Shown: positions 28,850 through 36,380, numbered from the stretch's first letter. The stretch: 64,000 nucleotides of DNA from Deltaproteobacteria bacterium (GCA_020632665.1 JACKFC010000001.1:213089-277088), one strand, 5' to 3'. Program-made: numbers and translations. The notes: generated by a model not told the origin, from the sequence alone.

Positions 28850-29394
28850 GACGTCCTCCTGATCTTGATGATGCCGCGGGGCGCGCCGTCTCGACGCGAT
28901 GTGCGGAAGGCCGACGGGAACTCGAGCTCGTTCCCGAACTTGTCTCGGATTCCAGCCAATTGGCCATAGTGTGGGTACATTTCGACGCGGTATCGGTGCC
29001 ACATCGGCAGTTGGCGCTTTGCGTACCCGAGATAGGGCAGTCGGGAGGAGGGGTCCCACGTCCAGCACTTCTCGGGATCCAGCAAGTTGAGCTCTCGCTG
29101 AAGGCGACCGGATGCGAGATGCTGAAGATCACAAACGAAGTATCCATCAATATCGTTCGGATGATCCTTGTCTTCGGCGAACGAGCCATCGATGTAGATG
29201 TCGGAGATCCCGACGGTCCAAAGCTGCTCGACCATGACGGCCAGGTTGTCCACCAACCGGCGCCTCCAGGATGCGTCCCACAGCGGGGAGCCAGCCCCCG
29301 GACCGACGACGAGCAAGGATTCGCGCAATGCGTCCAGCGTCAACTCGTAGTCGCCCGGCGGGAGTAGCCCTCGTTCGTCGAAGCCCGGCAGCAT
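28846..29394 (-). CDS. DUF6932-like nucleotidyltransferase-fold protein (possible toxin)
   Basis: A 182-residue protein beginning MLPGFDERGLLPPGDYELTL, which fits the DUF6932 family. The segment IYIDGSFAEDKDHPNDIDGY contains Gly70-Ser71 and Asp81-x-Asp83, the GS...DxD metal-binding pattern of polymerase-beta-like nucleotidyltransferases. The third catalytic acid is not certain by eye. It is coupled (ATGA) to an HTH gene. MNT-type enzymes paired with small DNA-binding or HEPN partners often form toxin-antitoxin or phage-defence modules. Activity and target are untested, and a housekeeping nucleotidyltransferase is possible. Confidence 0.7.
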   Translation of the reverse strand: MLPGFDERGLLPPGDYELTLDALRESLLVVGPGAGSPLWDASWRRRLVDNLAVMVEQLWTVGISDIYIDGSFAEDKDHPNDIDGYFVCDLQHLASGRLQRELNLLDPEKCWTWDPSSRLPYLGYAKRQLPMWHRYRVEMYPHYGQLAGIRDKFGNELEFPSAFRTSRRDGAPRGIIKIRRTS

Positions 29395-29445
29395 TCAGCC
29401 CTCCTTCGTTGGCACACGACGCCGCAGCTTGGGTATGATGGTATA

Positions 29446-29465
29446 GTTTGACAGAAATGTCAAAC
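29446..29465. promoter_or_regulatory. 20-bp operator-like palindrome upstream of the HTH pair
   Basis: GTTTGACA-GAAA-TGTCAAAC: perfect 8-bp arms around 4 bp, in an AT-rich patch 52-71 bp upstream of the ATG at 29394. On the minus strand an arm supplies TTGACA, a -35-like box. This is where an autoregulatory repressor of the pair should bind. Confidence 0.6.
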
Positions 29466-29539
29466 ATGACACTCTCTTGATCGCCAACATCCGATTCTTG
29501 TCCTTGATCGTCGATACGGCTTCACCTGGGGTGTACGGC

Positions 29540-30189
29540 ATGCAGCGAGATTCTTGGAGAGGGCGAATTCGCGATTCCGTGTCGTCGTCACGTGGTCCCG
29601 CCGCGGCGCGTGCTGCGCCAGATGACGGGGAGGGCCCGCGGCCGCCGTCGCAGGTATCGCTCGCCAGAATCGACGTGACCGACCGCAGTCTGTGCTGCCG
29701 CACGCACGTTCGCGTCGGCCGGCTGGCCGGGGAGATCGCCGAAGTCGGTTTGCAGGTGCCCATCCTGCTTCGCGCCAGTCCGAGGGCAGACTAGCTCTTT
29801 TAAGTCGTGGTCGGCTTCCGCCGCGTGGCAGCCGTGATGGCATTGGGCCATGCGGAGATCCTCGTGCACGTTCGCAACGACCTCGATGACGTGCAGGCAT
29901 TGCGATTGGCGATCGCCAGCAACGCCGCCGGTGCGGCGCTGACCGACCTGGACCGCGCGCGGCTGGTGCTCCGCCTACGCCGCCGACGCCGACGCTGTTC
30001 AATCTGGTCGGCACTGATCTGCAGCGCGGGCGGGCCCGGCTGTTCGCGCTCGCCATCGACCGCAGCCAACTCAGCGAAGCCGCCGTCGCGTCGCTAGCGG
30101 CGGACGCGGCGGCCCTGCTATCGTTGCTGGGCCAAGACGTGAGCCCGCTGCGCAACGTAGACGAAGGAGAGAGCCATGACCTTGCATGA
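29540..30189 (+). pseudogene. degenerate ParB/Spo0J-like protein
   Basis: Reading one frame from ATG 29540 gives a recognisable ParB N-terminal domain: SLARIDVTDR, GLQVPILLR, VVVGFRRVAAVMALGH, EILVHVRNDLDDVQALRLAI and LTDLDRARLVLRL. Two stop codons interrupt the same frame, TAG at 29792 and TAA at 29801, just where the family has its short linker before the GFRR box. After about 29980, at a run of CGCCGACGC repeats, the coding signal moves to another frame (TLFNLVGTDLQRGRARLFAL onwards) and ends at 30189. So the gene has at least two nonsense changes and one frameshift. Sequencing error is unlikely to explain all three. A TTG start at 29477 is also possible. Confidence 0.7.
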
Positions 30190-30198
30190 AGGACGGGA

Positions 30199-30218
30199 GG
30201 CGGAAATCGATTTCCGCC
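30199..30218. repeat. 20-bp perfect palindrome
   Basis: GGCGGAAATCGATTTCCGCC is fully self-complementary. As RNA it forms an 8-bp stem with a UCGA loop. It sits between a strong ribosome site plus ATG (30163-30178) and the chosen lipoprotein start at 30260. It could be an operator, attenuator or leftover of the upstream gene. Confidence 0.5.
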
Positions 30219-30259
30219 GAGGCCGATGCGCTCGATCGGCGGTTCACGGCACGCAATTC

Positions 30260-31873
30260 ATGCGGCTGCTGCTCGCTTGGGCCTTGCTCGCGACGGCGCT
30301 GACCGGCTGCGGCGAGGACGATGGCGCGGCGTCGAAGGACGCTGGAGCGACAGCCGACGTCTCGGGTGGGGGCGCAGACAGCAGCGTGGATTCTGACGCG
30401 GCGGCCGTTGGCGATGGAGATGGCGCCGCGGCGGACACCGGCGACGCCGAGGTCGGCGACACCGCGGCGGACGTCGTTCCCGCGCAGTCGTGCGTCGAGC
30501 ACGCCGATTGTGCCGGCATCGCGAAGCTGTGCATCGAGGGCGTATGCGTCGCTGGGCCTGCTTGCACCTCCGACAAGACGTGCGTGGCCTATGGGGCCGT
30601 CTGCGCCAAGGCGCTCGGATATTGTGCGCCTTGCGTCGTCGACGCCGATTGCGGCGGCGACCAGACGTGCAAGGCGTGGCGCTGCGATGGCACCCCAACG
30701 CAGTGCAGCAGCAGCAAGGAATGCGCCGCGGAGGGCAAGGTCTGCGACAAAGGTGTGGGGAGCTGCGTCTCGTGCGTGACGGTCGACGACTGCGCCAGCG
30801 GCGAGACGTGCTGGCAGAACCAATGCGCCGCGCCGCTCTGCGAGCCGGGTAGCTTGGGCTGCGTCGATGCGCAGACGCAATGGACCTGCGACGCCAACGC
30901 GCTGACCAAGACGGCCAGTGCCTGCGGGGCAAGCGAGGTCTGCGCCACGAAGGGCTGCGAGAAGCTCATCTGCTCGGCTGGCGAAACGCGCTGCAACACT
31001 GCCGGACTGCAGACCTGCGAAGCGAGCGGCTTGGTGTGGGGCGCTGCGGTGCCTTGCCCGACCGGCCAGGCGTGCATCGGCAAGAGCTGCCAGGCTGCGG
31101 TCTGCGTTCCGGGAACCAGCGACTGCAAGGACGGCGGCGTCGCGATCTGTGCGGCCGACGGCGCAGGATGGAAGCAGACGCCATGTGCGAGCGCGACGGC
31201 TTGTCAGGTCGAGGCGGGCAAGGCGAGCTGCGTGGCGCTGCTGTGTAGTCCCGGGAGCAAGGCGTGCCAGGGCGAGGTCGTGCAGCTCTGCGCGAATGAC
31301 GGGCTCTCGGTCTCGCCCGGCGCGGACTGCGGCAACCCGGGGCCGGGAGGCGCGGCTCAGGTCTGCCTCGGCGGCAAATGCGTGCCAGCGGGGTGCACGG
31401 CGGGCGCGACGTCGTGCGCCGACGATGGCGCGCTGCTGACGTGCAAGGGCGATGGCGCCGGCTGGATCTCCAGCGCGTGCGGCGAAGGCAAGACCTGCCT
31501 CGGCGGCGCGTGCGTCGCGCAAAGCTGCGTTCCGGGGAAGAAAGCCTGTGCAGGTGCGCTGGTCATGGTCTGCAACGCCAACGGGACGGATCAGGAGATC
31601 GCACAGGACTGCGGCCTGACCAGTGATGCTTGTGGTGATGGCGTGTGCGAGGGGGGGCGTGCGCGATCGCTGCGAAATCCTGCGACGACGGCAAGGTCTG
31701 CACGGTGGACGCCTGCGAGGCGAGCAAGGGCTGTACGCATGTGCCGGGGTCTGGCGCTTGTGAAGATGGCGATGCTTGTTCGGACGGCGACACCTGTGCG
31801 GACGGCGTCTGCAAGCCGGGACCGGCGAAGAGCTGCGACGATGGGAACCCGTGTACGGCCGACGCGTGTGTAG
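30260..31873 (+). CDS. Cys-rich lipoprotein, N-terminal part (frameshifted)
   Basis: The start at 30260 gives a clean lipoprotein signal peptide (MRLLLAWALLATALTGC). An in-frame ATG at 30176 has a better ribosome site but would add 28 charged residues before it. After an Ala/Asp-rich linker come Cys-rich units (CVEHADCAGIAKLCIEGVC and about ten more), closely similar in layout to the lipoprotein at 41997. Around 31650 the frame runs through a seven-G tract and thereafter gives an Arg-rich non-coding tail to 31873. The true continuation is the next entry, one base out of frame. As assembled the gene is truncated, unless eight or five G's are present in some cells. Confidence 0.75.
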   Translation: MRLLLAWALLATALTGCGEDDGAASKDAGATADVSGGGADSSVDSDAAAVGDGDGAAADTGDAEVGDTAADVVPAQSCVEHADCAGIAKLCIEGVCVAGPACTSDKTCVAYGAVCAKALGYCAPCVVDADCGGDQTCKAWRCDGTPTQCSSSKECAAEGKVCDKGVGSCVSCVTVDDCASGETCWQNQCAAPLCEPGSLGCVDAQTQWTCDANALTKTASACGASEVCATKGCEKLICSAGETRCNTAGLQTCEASGLVWGAAVPCPTGQACIGKSCQAAVCVPGTSDCKDGGVAICAADGAGWKQTPCASATACQVEAGKASCVALLCSPGSKACQGEVVQLCANDGLSVSPGADCGNPGPGGAAQVCLGGKCVPAGCTAGATSCADDGALLTCKGDGAGWISSACGEGKTCLGGACVAQSCVPGKKACAGALVMVCNANGTDQEIAQDCGLTSDACGDGVCEGGRARSLRNPATTARSARWTPARRARAVRMCRGLALVKMAMLVRTATPVRTASASRDRRRAATMGTRVRPTRV

Positions 31874-32982
31874 CGGCCAAGGGCTGTACGAATGAGGCGG
31901 GGTCCGAGGGGGCGAGCTGTGCTGCGGTCGATGGCGGCGTGTGCAAGCTGGGGCAGTGCGTGGCTTCCTGCCCGTTCGGCTACGAGGCGGTGGAGATCGA
32001 CAAGGGCGGCGTCAAAGCGATCTCTTGTGCCGCGGTGCAGCAGGTGTGGGGGTTGCGGCCGGAGAGTACGGCGGGGTTGTTGAAGGTCGAGACGATTGGC
32101 GGCGGGAAGGTGCTGGTGGATAGCGGGACTGGAATGATGTGGGAGCCGGGGGTGGTGCAGGGCAGCAAGAAGTGGGACGACGCTGTGAAGGCGTGCGATG
32201 AACTGGTTCATGCGGGGTTCGAGGATTGGCGGCTGCCGACGCTGTGGGAGGCTGTCGCCTTGATAGATTGGGCGACGACGCCAAGCAAGGGGTGCTATGC
32301 GCCTGTCGTTTTCGACGTCTGGGGTGGTGGAGCCTATTCGCCTGGCGACTGGTGGCTGATATTTTGGACATCTACGTTGGCGAAGCTCTCCAAACCCGAC
32401 CCGTCCACCAAAAGCCCGTTTACTATTGGATTGTTAGAATCAAACAGCTGCTTTGCAAGTGCGATTGGTAGTACTGAATATAGGAGTGTGCGCTGCGTCA
32501 GGACCCAACAGACGATTGAGGCCAAACCACAGCGATTTGCGGTGAGTGGCAGCGGTGGCGACGCGGTGGTTTCCGACGGCTGGACGAAGCGTGATTGGCT
32601 ACAGGCCAACTCGGCGGGCCCATTGACCTACATGGCGGCGCAAGGCTGGTGCAGCTCGATGAAGGTCGCTGGCGGGGGATGGCGGCTACCGGACTTCCGG
32701 GAACTCTACAGTTTGTTTGGCAATTCTCCAGGATCTGGCTACTTCGATGCCACTGCACTGAGCGAAGGGTCGAAGGACGGACTCGCGACCTCGACGTGGA
32801 CAACGACAAAGGGCAACAAGAGCAACTCCAACTTCACCTATCGTGTAGTCGCAACCCTGCTGGGCCCCAGCAACAAGATAGTGACCAATTCAGGCGGCGT
32901 GAGTGAAGCGGGCGACTTCAAGAAGACACCTGGTGGAGACTTGCCCGTACAGTTCACGCGCTGCGTTCGCAACTCAAAGTAG
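31645..32982 (+). CDS. Cys-rich lipoprotein, C-terminal part with two DUF1566/Lcl domains
   Basis: A 445-codon frame with no signal peptide of its own. It starts with the missing Cys-rich units (SCDDGKVCTVDACEASKGC, SCDDGNPCTADACVAAKGC) and then has two DUF1566-type domains, marked by DWRLPTLWEAVALIDW and WRLPDFRELYSLFG, with CVRT/CVRN near each end. DUF1566 is a C-type-lectin-like surface domain. It is clearly the second half of the protein begun at 30260. The GTG at 31645 is only the frame edge, not a likely start. The DNA from about 32250 on is visibly more AT-rich than most of the window. Confidence 0.75.
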   Translation: MRGGACAIAAKSCDDGKVCTVDACEASKGCTHVPGSGACEDGDACSDGDTCADGVCKPGPAKSCDDGNPCTADACVAAKGCTNEAGSEGASCAAVDGGVCKLGQCVASCPFGYEAVEIDKGGVKAISCAAVQQVWGLRPESTAGLLKVETIGGGKVLVDSGTGMMWEPGVVQGSKKWDDAVKACDELVHAGFEDWRLPTLWEAVALIDWATTPSKGCYAPVVFDVWGGGAYSPGDWWLIFWTSTLAKLSKPDPSTKSPFTIGLLESNSCFASAIGSTEYRSVRCVRTQQTIEAKPQRFAVSGSGGDAVVSDGWTKRDWLQANSAGPLTYMAAQGWCSSMKVAGGGWRLPDFRELYSLFGNSPGSGYFDATALSEGSKDGLATSTWTTTKGNKSNSNFTYRVVATLLGPSNKIVTNSGGVSEAGDFKKTPGGDLPVQFTRCVRNSK

Positions 32983-33422
32983 CAAATACAACAACATAAT
33001 CACGCTTGTTCGCGAGGGAATTGGGTGGTCATCCTGCCCTGAGGGATCCCCTCGATCGCATCACGGCCTCCCGGGCTTGACCTTCGATCCCACCGACCCC
33101 AGCTTGCCGACCTGTGACCAGGGAGGCAACGATGGCGAAGAACACGAAACGAAAGATGTGGCGAGGAATATGCCAGACGACATTGCCGCACGGTTCGCTG
33201 GAGGTCGCGACGGGTTCCTCGAATTTCTGGAGTTGCTCCTCATCCCCGACATCGACGGCTTCGGCACCGGAATCCTGGACAGCATCTCCTTCGCCGCCGA
33301 GATCGAGCTGCGCCAGGTCGACATCAAGGGCTGGGTTCACGCCCCGTGAGCACGTGGCTGGGATCGCAGAGACGACGCCAGCCGCCGGCATCGGGACCAA
33401 ACCGGCGTGCCGATGCCGATAT

Positions 33423-33448
33423 GCCGATCGGGCCTCTTGACCGCAGCC
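33423..33448 (+). repeat. 26-bp direct repeat, copy 2
   Basis: Identical to 28343-28368 and in the same orientation. Here it contains the TTGACC of a complete promoter candidate. Copy 1 has the same TTGACC but no -10 box after it, as expected if an insertion split or duplicated a promoter. Confidence 0.9.
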
Positions 33449-33465
33449 ACGGCATCTTCTAGAAA
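33437..33465 (+). promoter_or_regulatory. candidate promoter for HhH lipoprotein
   Basis: TTGACC at 33437-33442, a 17-bp spacer and TAGAAA at 33460-33465. The spacing and boxes resemble the candidate upstream of 48443. The ATG is at 33626, leaving a leader of about 150 nt. Confidence 0.45.
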
Positions 33466-33625
33466 GCGCGCCCTTCGTCGAGGTCCGTGGCGGATCTTGC
33501 CCCTCGACGACCGCGCCGCCTCTGCAGCTGTGCAGCCCCGGCGCGAACTGTGAATCCACGGCATCGCTGACGACGCCCCCACCGCGCTGCGGCGTGGCGT
33601 CCGCGTCGTGCTCTGGAGTGTGGGC

Positions 33626-34081
33626 ATGAAATGCTTTCTGCGCGCGCCGATGATGGCGTTGCTCGCTGCGCATTGCGCGGCGTTGTGTTCTCTCGGCTGC
33701 GTCGAGCTCGCTGGGCCGACGGACGACCCGATGTCGCCGAGCTCGGCGGTCGCGACCCTGACGCCGCCATCCGCGCCGGGTGCCGCATCGGCGCAGGTCA
33801 TCGAAGGCGTGAACTTCGATCCGACCGAGGCGATCCGGGTGCTCGACTACGTCAACCACGCCACGCTCGAGGAGCTCGATATCGGCGCGGGGATCGACGT
33901 CCGCGCGGCGAAGAGCATCGTCGCGGCACAGCCGATCGCGAACTTGCAGGAGCTCGGCGGCCTCTATTTCGTGGGGACGGTGACGCTCGAGCAGCTCAAG
34001 GCGGCTGCGCTGGCCGACGAGGCCGGCAAGACGCTCGCTGGCCAACCGACGCTGAACACCGCGGGTCAACGCGCCATCTAG
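33626..34081 (+). CDS. lipoprotein with ComEA-like helix-hairpin-helix domain
   Basis: A 151-residue protein. ATG 33626 gives a signal peptide with lipobox CSLGC. A GTG six codons upstream is the alternative. After a Pro/Ala-rich linker the C-terminal half (VNHATLEELDIGAGIDVRAA, then KSIVAAQPIANLQELGGLYFVG) follows the ComEA-type HhH pattern (N-x-A-x-x-x-E-L, then LxxLxxV-G). Such domains bind DNA non-specifically, as in DNA uptake, but a solitary envelope HhH may instead bind protein. A degenerate copy of its C-terminal codons recurs about 540 bp downstream. Confidence 0.7.
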   Translation: MKCFLRAPMMALLAAHCAALCSLGCVELAGPTDDPMSPSSAVATLTPPSAPGAASAQVIEGVNFDPTEAIRVLDYVNHATLEELDIGAGIDVRAAKSIVAAQPIANLQELGGLYFVGTVTLEQLKAAALADEAGKTLAGQPTLNTAGQRAI

Positions 34082-34222
34082 GGTCCGACCCTGGGGTGTG
34101 GCTGTCCCCGAGCATCGTCGCGGTTCGGGATCGACGACGGCTTCGCTCGCATCCTTTCTCCCCGCCGGGCCGGGGAGCGGGGCCCCAGGCCCAGCGCGGG
34201 GCGACCGACCGCGAATCGTCCT

Positions 34223-34245
34223 CTCTCCCCGCCTTGCGGGGAGAG
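34223..34245. repeat. REP-like stem-loop 1
   Basis: CTCTCCCCGC-CTT-GCGGGGAGAG: perfect 10-bp arms. The CTCTCCCC...GGGGAGAG pattern is a common dispersed intergenic palindrome type in GC-rich proteobacteria. Confidence 0.7.
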
Positions 34246-34429
34246 ATGGGCCGGAGGCCCAGAGAGGGGCGACGAAGGATTGCGCACCGCAGGCGCACCA
34301 CTCGAGGTCCGTGCAGCGAGCGCTACCGACGAGCACTGCGCAAGGAACCATGCCGAATCGACGCCGGGCTTGGGACAACCGAAGGCGCATCGTCGCATTG
34401 CGGATACGGCCCCTCTCTGCCTCCGGCAT

Positions 34430-34452
34430 CTCTCCCCGGATACCGGGGAGAG
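34430..34452. repeat. REP-like stem-loop 2
   Basis: CTCTCCCCGG-ATA-CCGGGGAGAG: perfect 10-bp arms, same outer eight bases as stem-loop 1. Confidence 0.7.
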
Positions 34453-34484
34453 AGTCTGCACAGCGCACGGGAACATGCCGAGAC

Positions 34485-34566
34485 GGCGCTCGGCGCTGGA
34501 CAAGGAAGTGGGACTGGCGCTCGGCGCTGGACAACGATGTGGGACCGGCACTCTGCGCTGGCCGAC
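34485..34566 (+). repeat. 31-bp tandem repeat, two full copies and part of a third
   Basis: Copies at 34485-34515 and 34516-34546 begin GGCGCTCGGCGCTGGACAA. A third, diverged copy (GGCACTCTGCGCTGG) begins at 34547 and runs into the duplicated HhH gene end. Confidence 0.65.
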
Positions 34567-34634
34567 CAGGCCGCCAAGACGCTCGCCGACGGGTCGGGCG
34601 GATCGCCCGTCTACCGGCCTTTCGCGCGGGCGAT

Positions 34635-35096
34635 CTAGCCTTCGGAGGGGCGGTAGGCACGGAAGAAGCCGACCTGCTCGGTGCCCTTCCAGATCGCCCC
34701 CGCGATGACGCCTTCGCCGACGCGGCCGCGGAAGACGCGGCGGTCGGCCTTGGCGCCGTCCTTGGTCTTGCAGCTGCGGTTGCTCCAGTCGATCTCGAAC
34801 TCGAGGTTGCCGTTCCGCGCGCGGCCCGAGCAGATCGTGTAGCGCTGCGGCCCGGAGGCGAGGCGGAGCTCGACCTCGCCCTCGACGCGGTGGTCGTCGG
34901 GCGCCTCGGCCGGCAGCATCACGACCAGCGGGAAGGCGTCGATCGGCCCGATATCGGCCGTGCCCTGCCACATCCCGGCGGTCGGCGCCGAGCAACCCAG
35001 CATCCCGAGGCCGAGCATGGCGAGGCCGGCGCGGCGCAGGGTGCGGCCGATGGAGCCCGTGGTTCGGTTGTCGTCTCGATTGTCGTGGACCTGCAT
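34635..35096 (-). CDS. small lipoprotein, function unknown
   Basis: A 153-residue protein. The ATG at 35096 is chosen because GGAGG lies 9 bp upstream; an in-frame ATG at 35105 abuts that site. The signal peptide has a charged n-region and lipobox MLGC. The mature part (MWQGTADIGPIDAFPLVV, then VEGEVELRLASGPQRYTICSG, and FRGRVGEGVIAGAIWKG) alternates strand-like segments and probably forms a small beta-barrel or lipocalin-like fold. No family is recognised. It is divergent from the phosphofructokinase gene. Confidence 0.65.
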   Translation of the reverse strand: MQVHDNRDDNRTTGSIGRTLRRAGLAMLGLGMLGCSAPTAGMWQGTADIGPIDAFPLVVMLPAEAPDDHRVEGEVELRLASGPQRYTICSGRARNGNLEFEIDWSNRSCKTKDGAKADRRVFRGRVGEGVIAGAIWKGTEQVGFFRAYRPSEG

Positions 35097-35203
35097 GTGC
35101 GCCATCCTCCGCGCCGCCCGGGCGCGACCTCGACGATAGCAGCGCAGGCCCGAGCGCAAAGAAACTCACCCGGTCCGGCCGGGCGCGGACCACGGAGACG
35201 AAG

Positions 35204-36328
35204 ATGGCCAAGACGATCGGTTTGTTGACCGGCGGAGGCGATTGCCCGGGGCTGAACGCGGTGATCTGGTCGGTCGTCCGCGCCGCCGCGCACGAAGGCA
35301 TCGAGGTCCTCGGCATCGAAGACGGCTTCGAGGGCCTGATCGCCGGCGGCACGGTTCGCAAGCTCGGGCCGGCGGAGACGCGCGGCATCCACCGCGAAGG
35401 CGGCACGGTGCTCGGCACCACCAACCGCGGCAACCCCTTCCGCTACCGCACCGAGCAGCCCGACGGCAGCGTGGTCGAGACCGATTGCTCGGACGACGTG
35501 GTCCGCGCGGTGCGGCGGCTCGGCCTCGAGGGGCTGATCACCATCGGCGGCGACGGCTCGCTCGCCATCGCCCACGAGCTCAGCAAGAAGGGCGTGCCGA
35601 TCATCGGCGTGCCCAAGACCATCGACAACGACCTCTCCGCCACCGACAACACCTTCGGCTTCTATTCGGCGGTGACCACGGCGATGGAGGCGCTCGACAA
35701 GCTCAAGACGACCGCCGAGAGCCACGACCGCGTGATGATCCTCGAGGTCATGGGCCGCGACGCGGGCTGGATCGCGATCGCGTCGGGCCTCGCCGCCGGG
35801 GCGCATTGCATCTTGATCCCGGAGATCCCGTACCGCACCGACGTGGTGCTCGAGCGAATTCGCTCCCGCTGGGCGGAGGAGCAGCGCAACTACACGCTGA
35901 TCGTGGTGGCCGAGGGGGCGTTCTCGGCCGGCGGCGACAAGAGCTACGTACAGGCCGCGGGCGTCGGCACCGTCGCCCGCTTCGGCGGCGCGGGTCACCA
36001 GCTGCAGGCGGCCCTCGAGGCGGCGTTCTCCGAGGGCTGGGACCGTCGCCGCGGGGTCCCGGAGGTGCGGACCACGGTCCTCGGCCACCTGCAGCGCGGC
36101 GGCTCGCCGGGCGCCTACGACCGCATCATCTCCATGCGCTTCGGCGCCCACGCGGCCCAGCTGGCCGCCGCCGGCAAGTGGAATCGTATGGTCGCGCTGC
36201 AAGGGATCGAGATCGGGTCGGTCCCGCTGGCCGAGGCGATCGGCAAGCAACACCTCGTCGAAGCCGACGGACAGCTGGTCCAGACGGCACGCGCGGTCGG
36301 CATCTGCATGGGCGATCGCTGGCCGTAG
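35204..36328 (+). CDS. 6-phosphofructokinase, mixed-substrate (group III) type
   Basis: A 374-residue phosphofructokinase. GLLTGGGDCPGLNAVI is the N-terminal nucleotide/PPi loop, TIGGDGSL (113-120) the second and PKTIDNDL (137-144) the catalytic segment. Gly in GGDGS favours ATP, while Lys in PKTIDND is usual in PPi enzymes. This combination marks the clade whose members can use either, so the donor should not be assumed. The enzyme commits fructose-6-phosphate to glycolysis. A GGAGACGAAG site precedes the ATG. Confidence 0.93.
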   Translation: MAKTIGLLTGGGDCPGLNAVIWSVVRAAAHEGIEVLGIEDGFEGLIAGGTVRKLGPAETRGIHREGGTVLGTTNRGNPFRYRTEQPDGSVVETDCSDDVVRAVRRLGLEGLITIGGDGSLAIAHELSKKGVPIIGVPKTIDNDLSATDNTFGFYSAVTTAMEALDKLKTTAESHDRVMILEVMGRDAGWIAIASGLAAGAHCILIPEIPYRTDVVLERIRSRWAEEQRNYTLIVVAEGAFSAGGDKSYVQAAGVGTVARFGGAGHQLQAALEAAFSEGWDRRRGVPEVRTTVLGHLQRGGSPGAYDRIISMRFGAHAAQLAAAGKWNRMVALQGIEIGSVPLAEAIGKQHLVEADGQLVQTARAVGICMGDRWP

Positions 36329-36337
36329 CGACACGAA

Positions 36338-36380
36338 CTGACGCCTCACGTCAGCGCTGACAATTTTCGTCAGCGCTGTC
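36338..36380. promoter_or_regulatory. tandem palindromes upstream of pilA promoter
   Basis: GTCAGCGCTGAC at 36350-36361 is a perfect 12-bp palindrome. GTCAGCGCTGTC at 36369-36380 is a near copy 19 bp on. CTGACG...CGTCAG (36338-36354) adds an overlapping dyad. They lie about 100-145 bp ahead of the sigma-54 site, the usual place for enhancer-binding activators such as PilR. Confidence 0.55.

Larger units (their letters stand above)
32983..33625. other. non-coding stretch at island edge
   Basis: The stretch is 643 bp with no convincing gene. A 108-codon frame from 33114 has no protein-like composition. An overlapping frame ending at 33349 holds a short plausible segment (DGFLEFLELLLIPDIDGFG) without a recognisable family, so a gene remnant is possible. 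The stretch contains copy 2 of the 26-bp repeat and the promoter candidate at 33437. Confidence 0.5.
34082..34634. other. repeat-rich gap with a duplicated gene end
   Basis: No gene is called here. It holds two REP-like stem-loops, a 31-bp tandem repeat, and near 34558-34638 a second version of the HhH protein's last codons (ALADQAAKTLAD, ending FARAI and a stop, against ALADEAGKTLAG, ending GQRAI and a stop). It may be the remains of a tandem paralogue overrun by small repeats. Confidence 0.6.

Noticed and set aside
29792..29803. Stop-codon readthrough or recoding (TAG and TAA) in the ParB-like gene
   Set aside because: No recoding element or tRNA is visible, and a later frameshift is also needed, so decay is the simpler reading.
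33114..33440. Possible small gene with a fair ribosome site after the frameshifted lipoprotein
   Set aside because: Composition becomes Ser/Thr/Pro/Arg-rich noise after 25 residues. An overlapping frame looks equally plausible, and no family is recognised.
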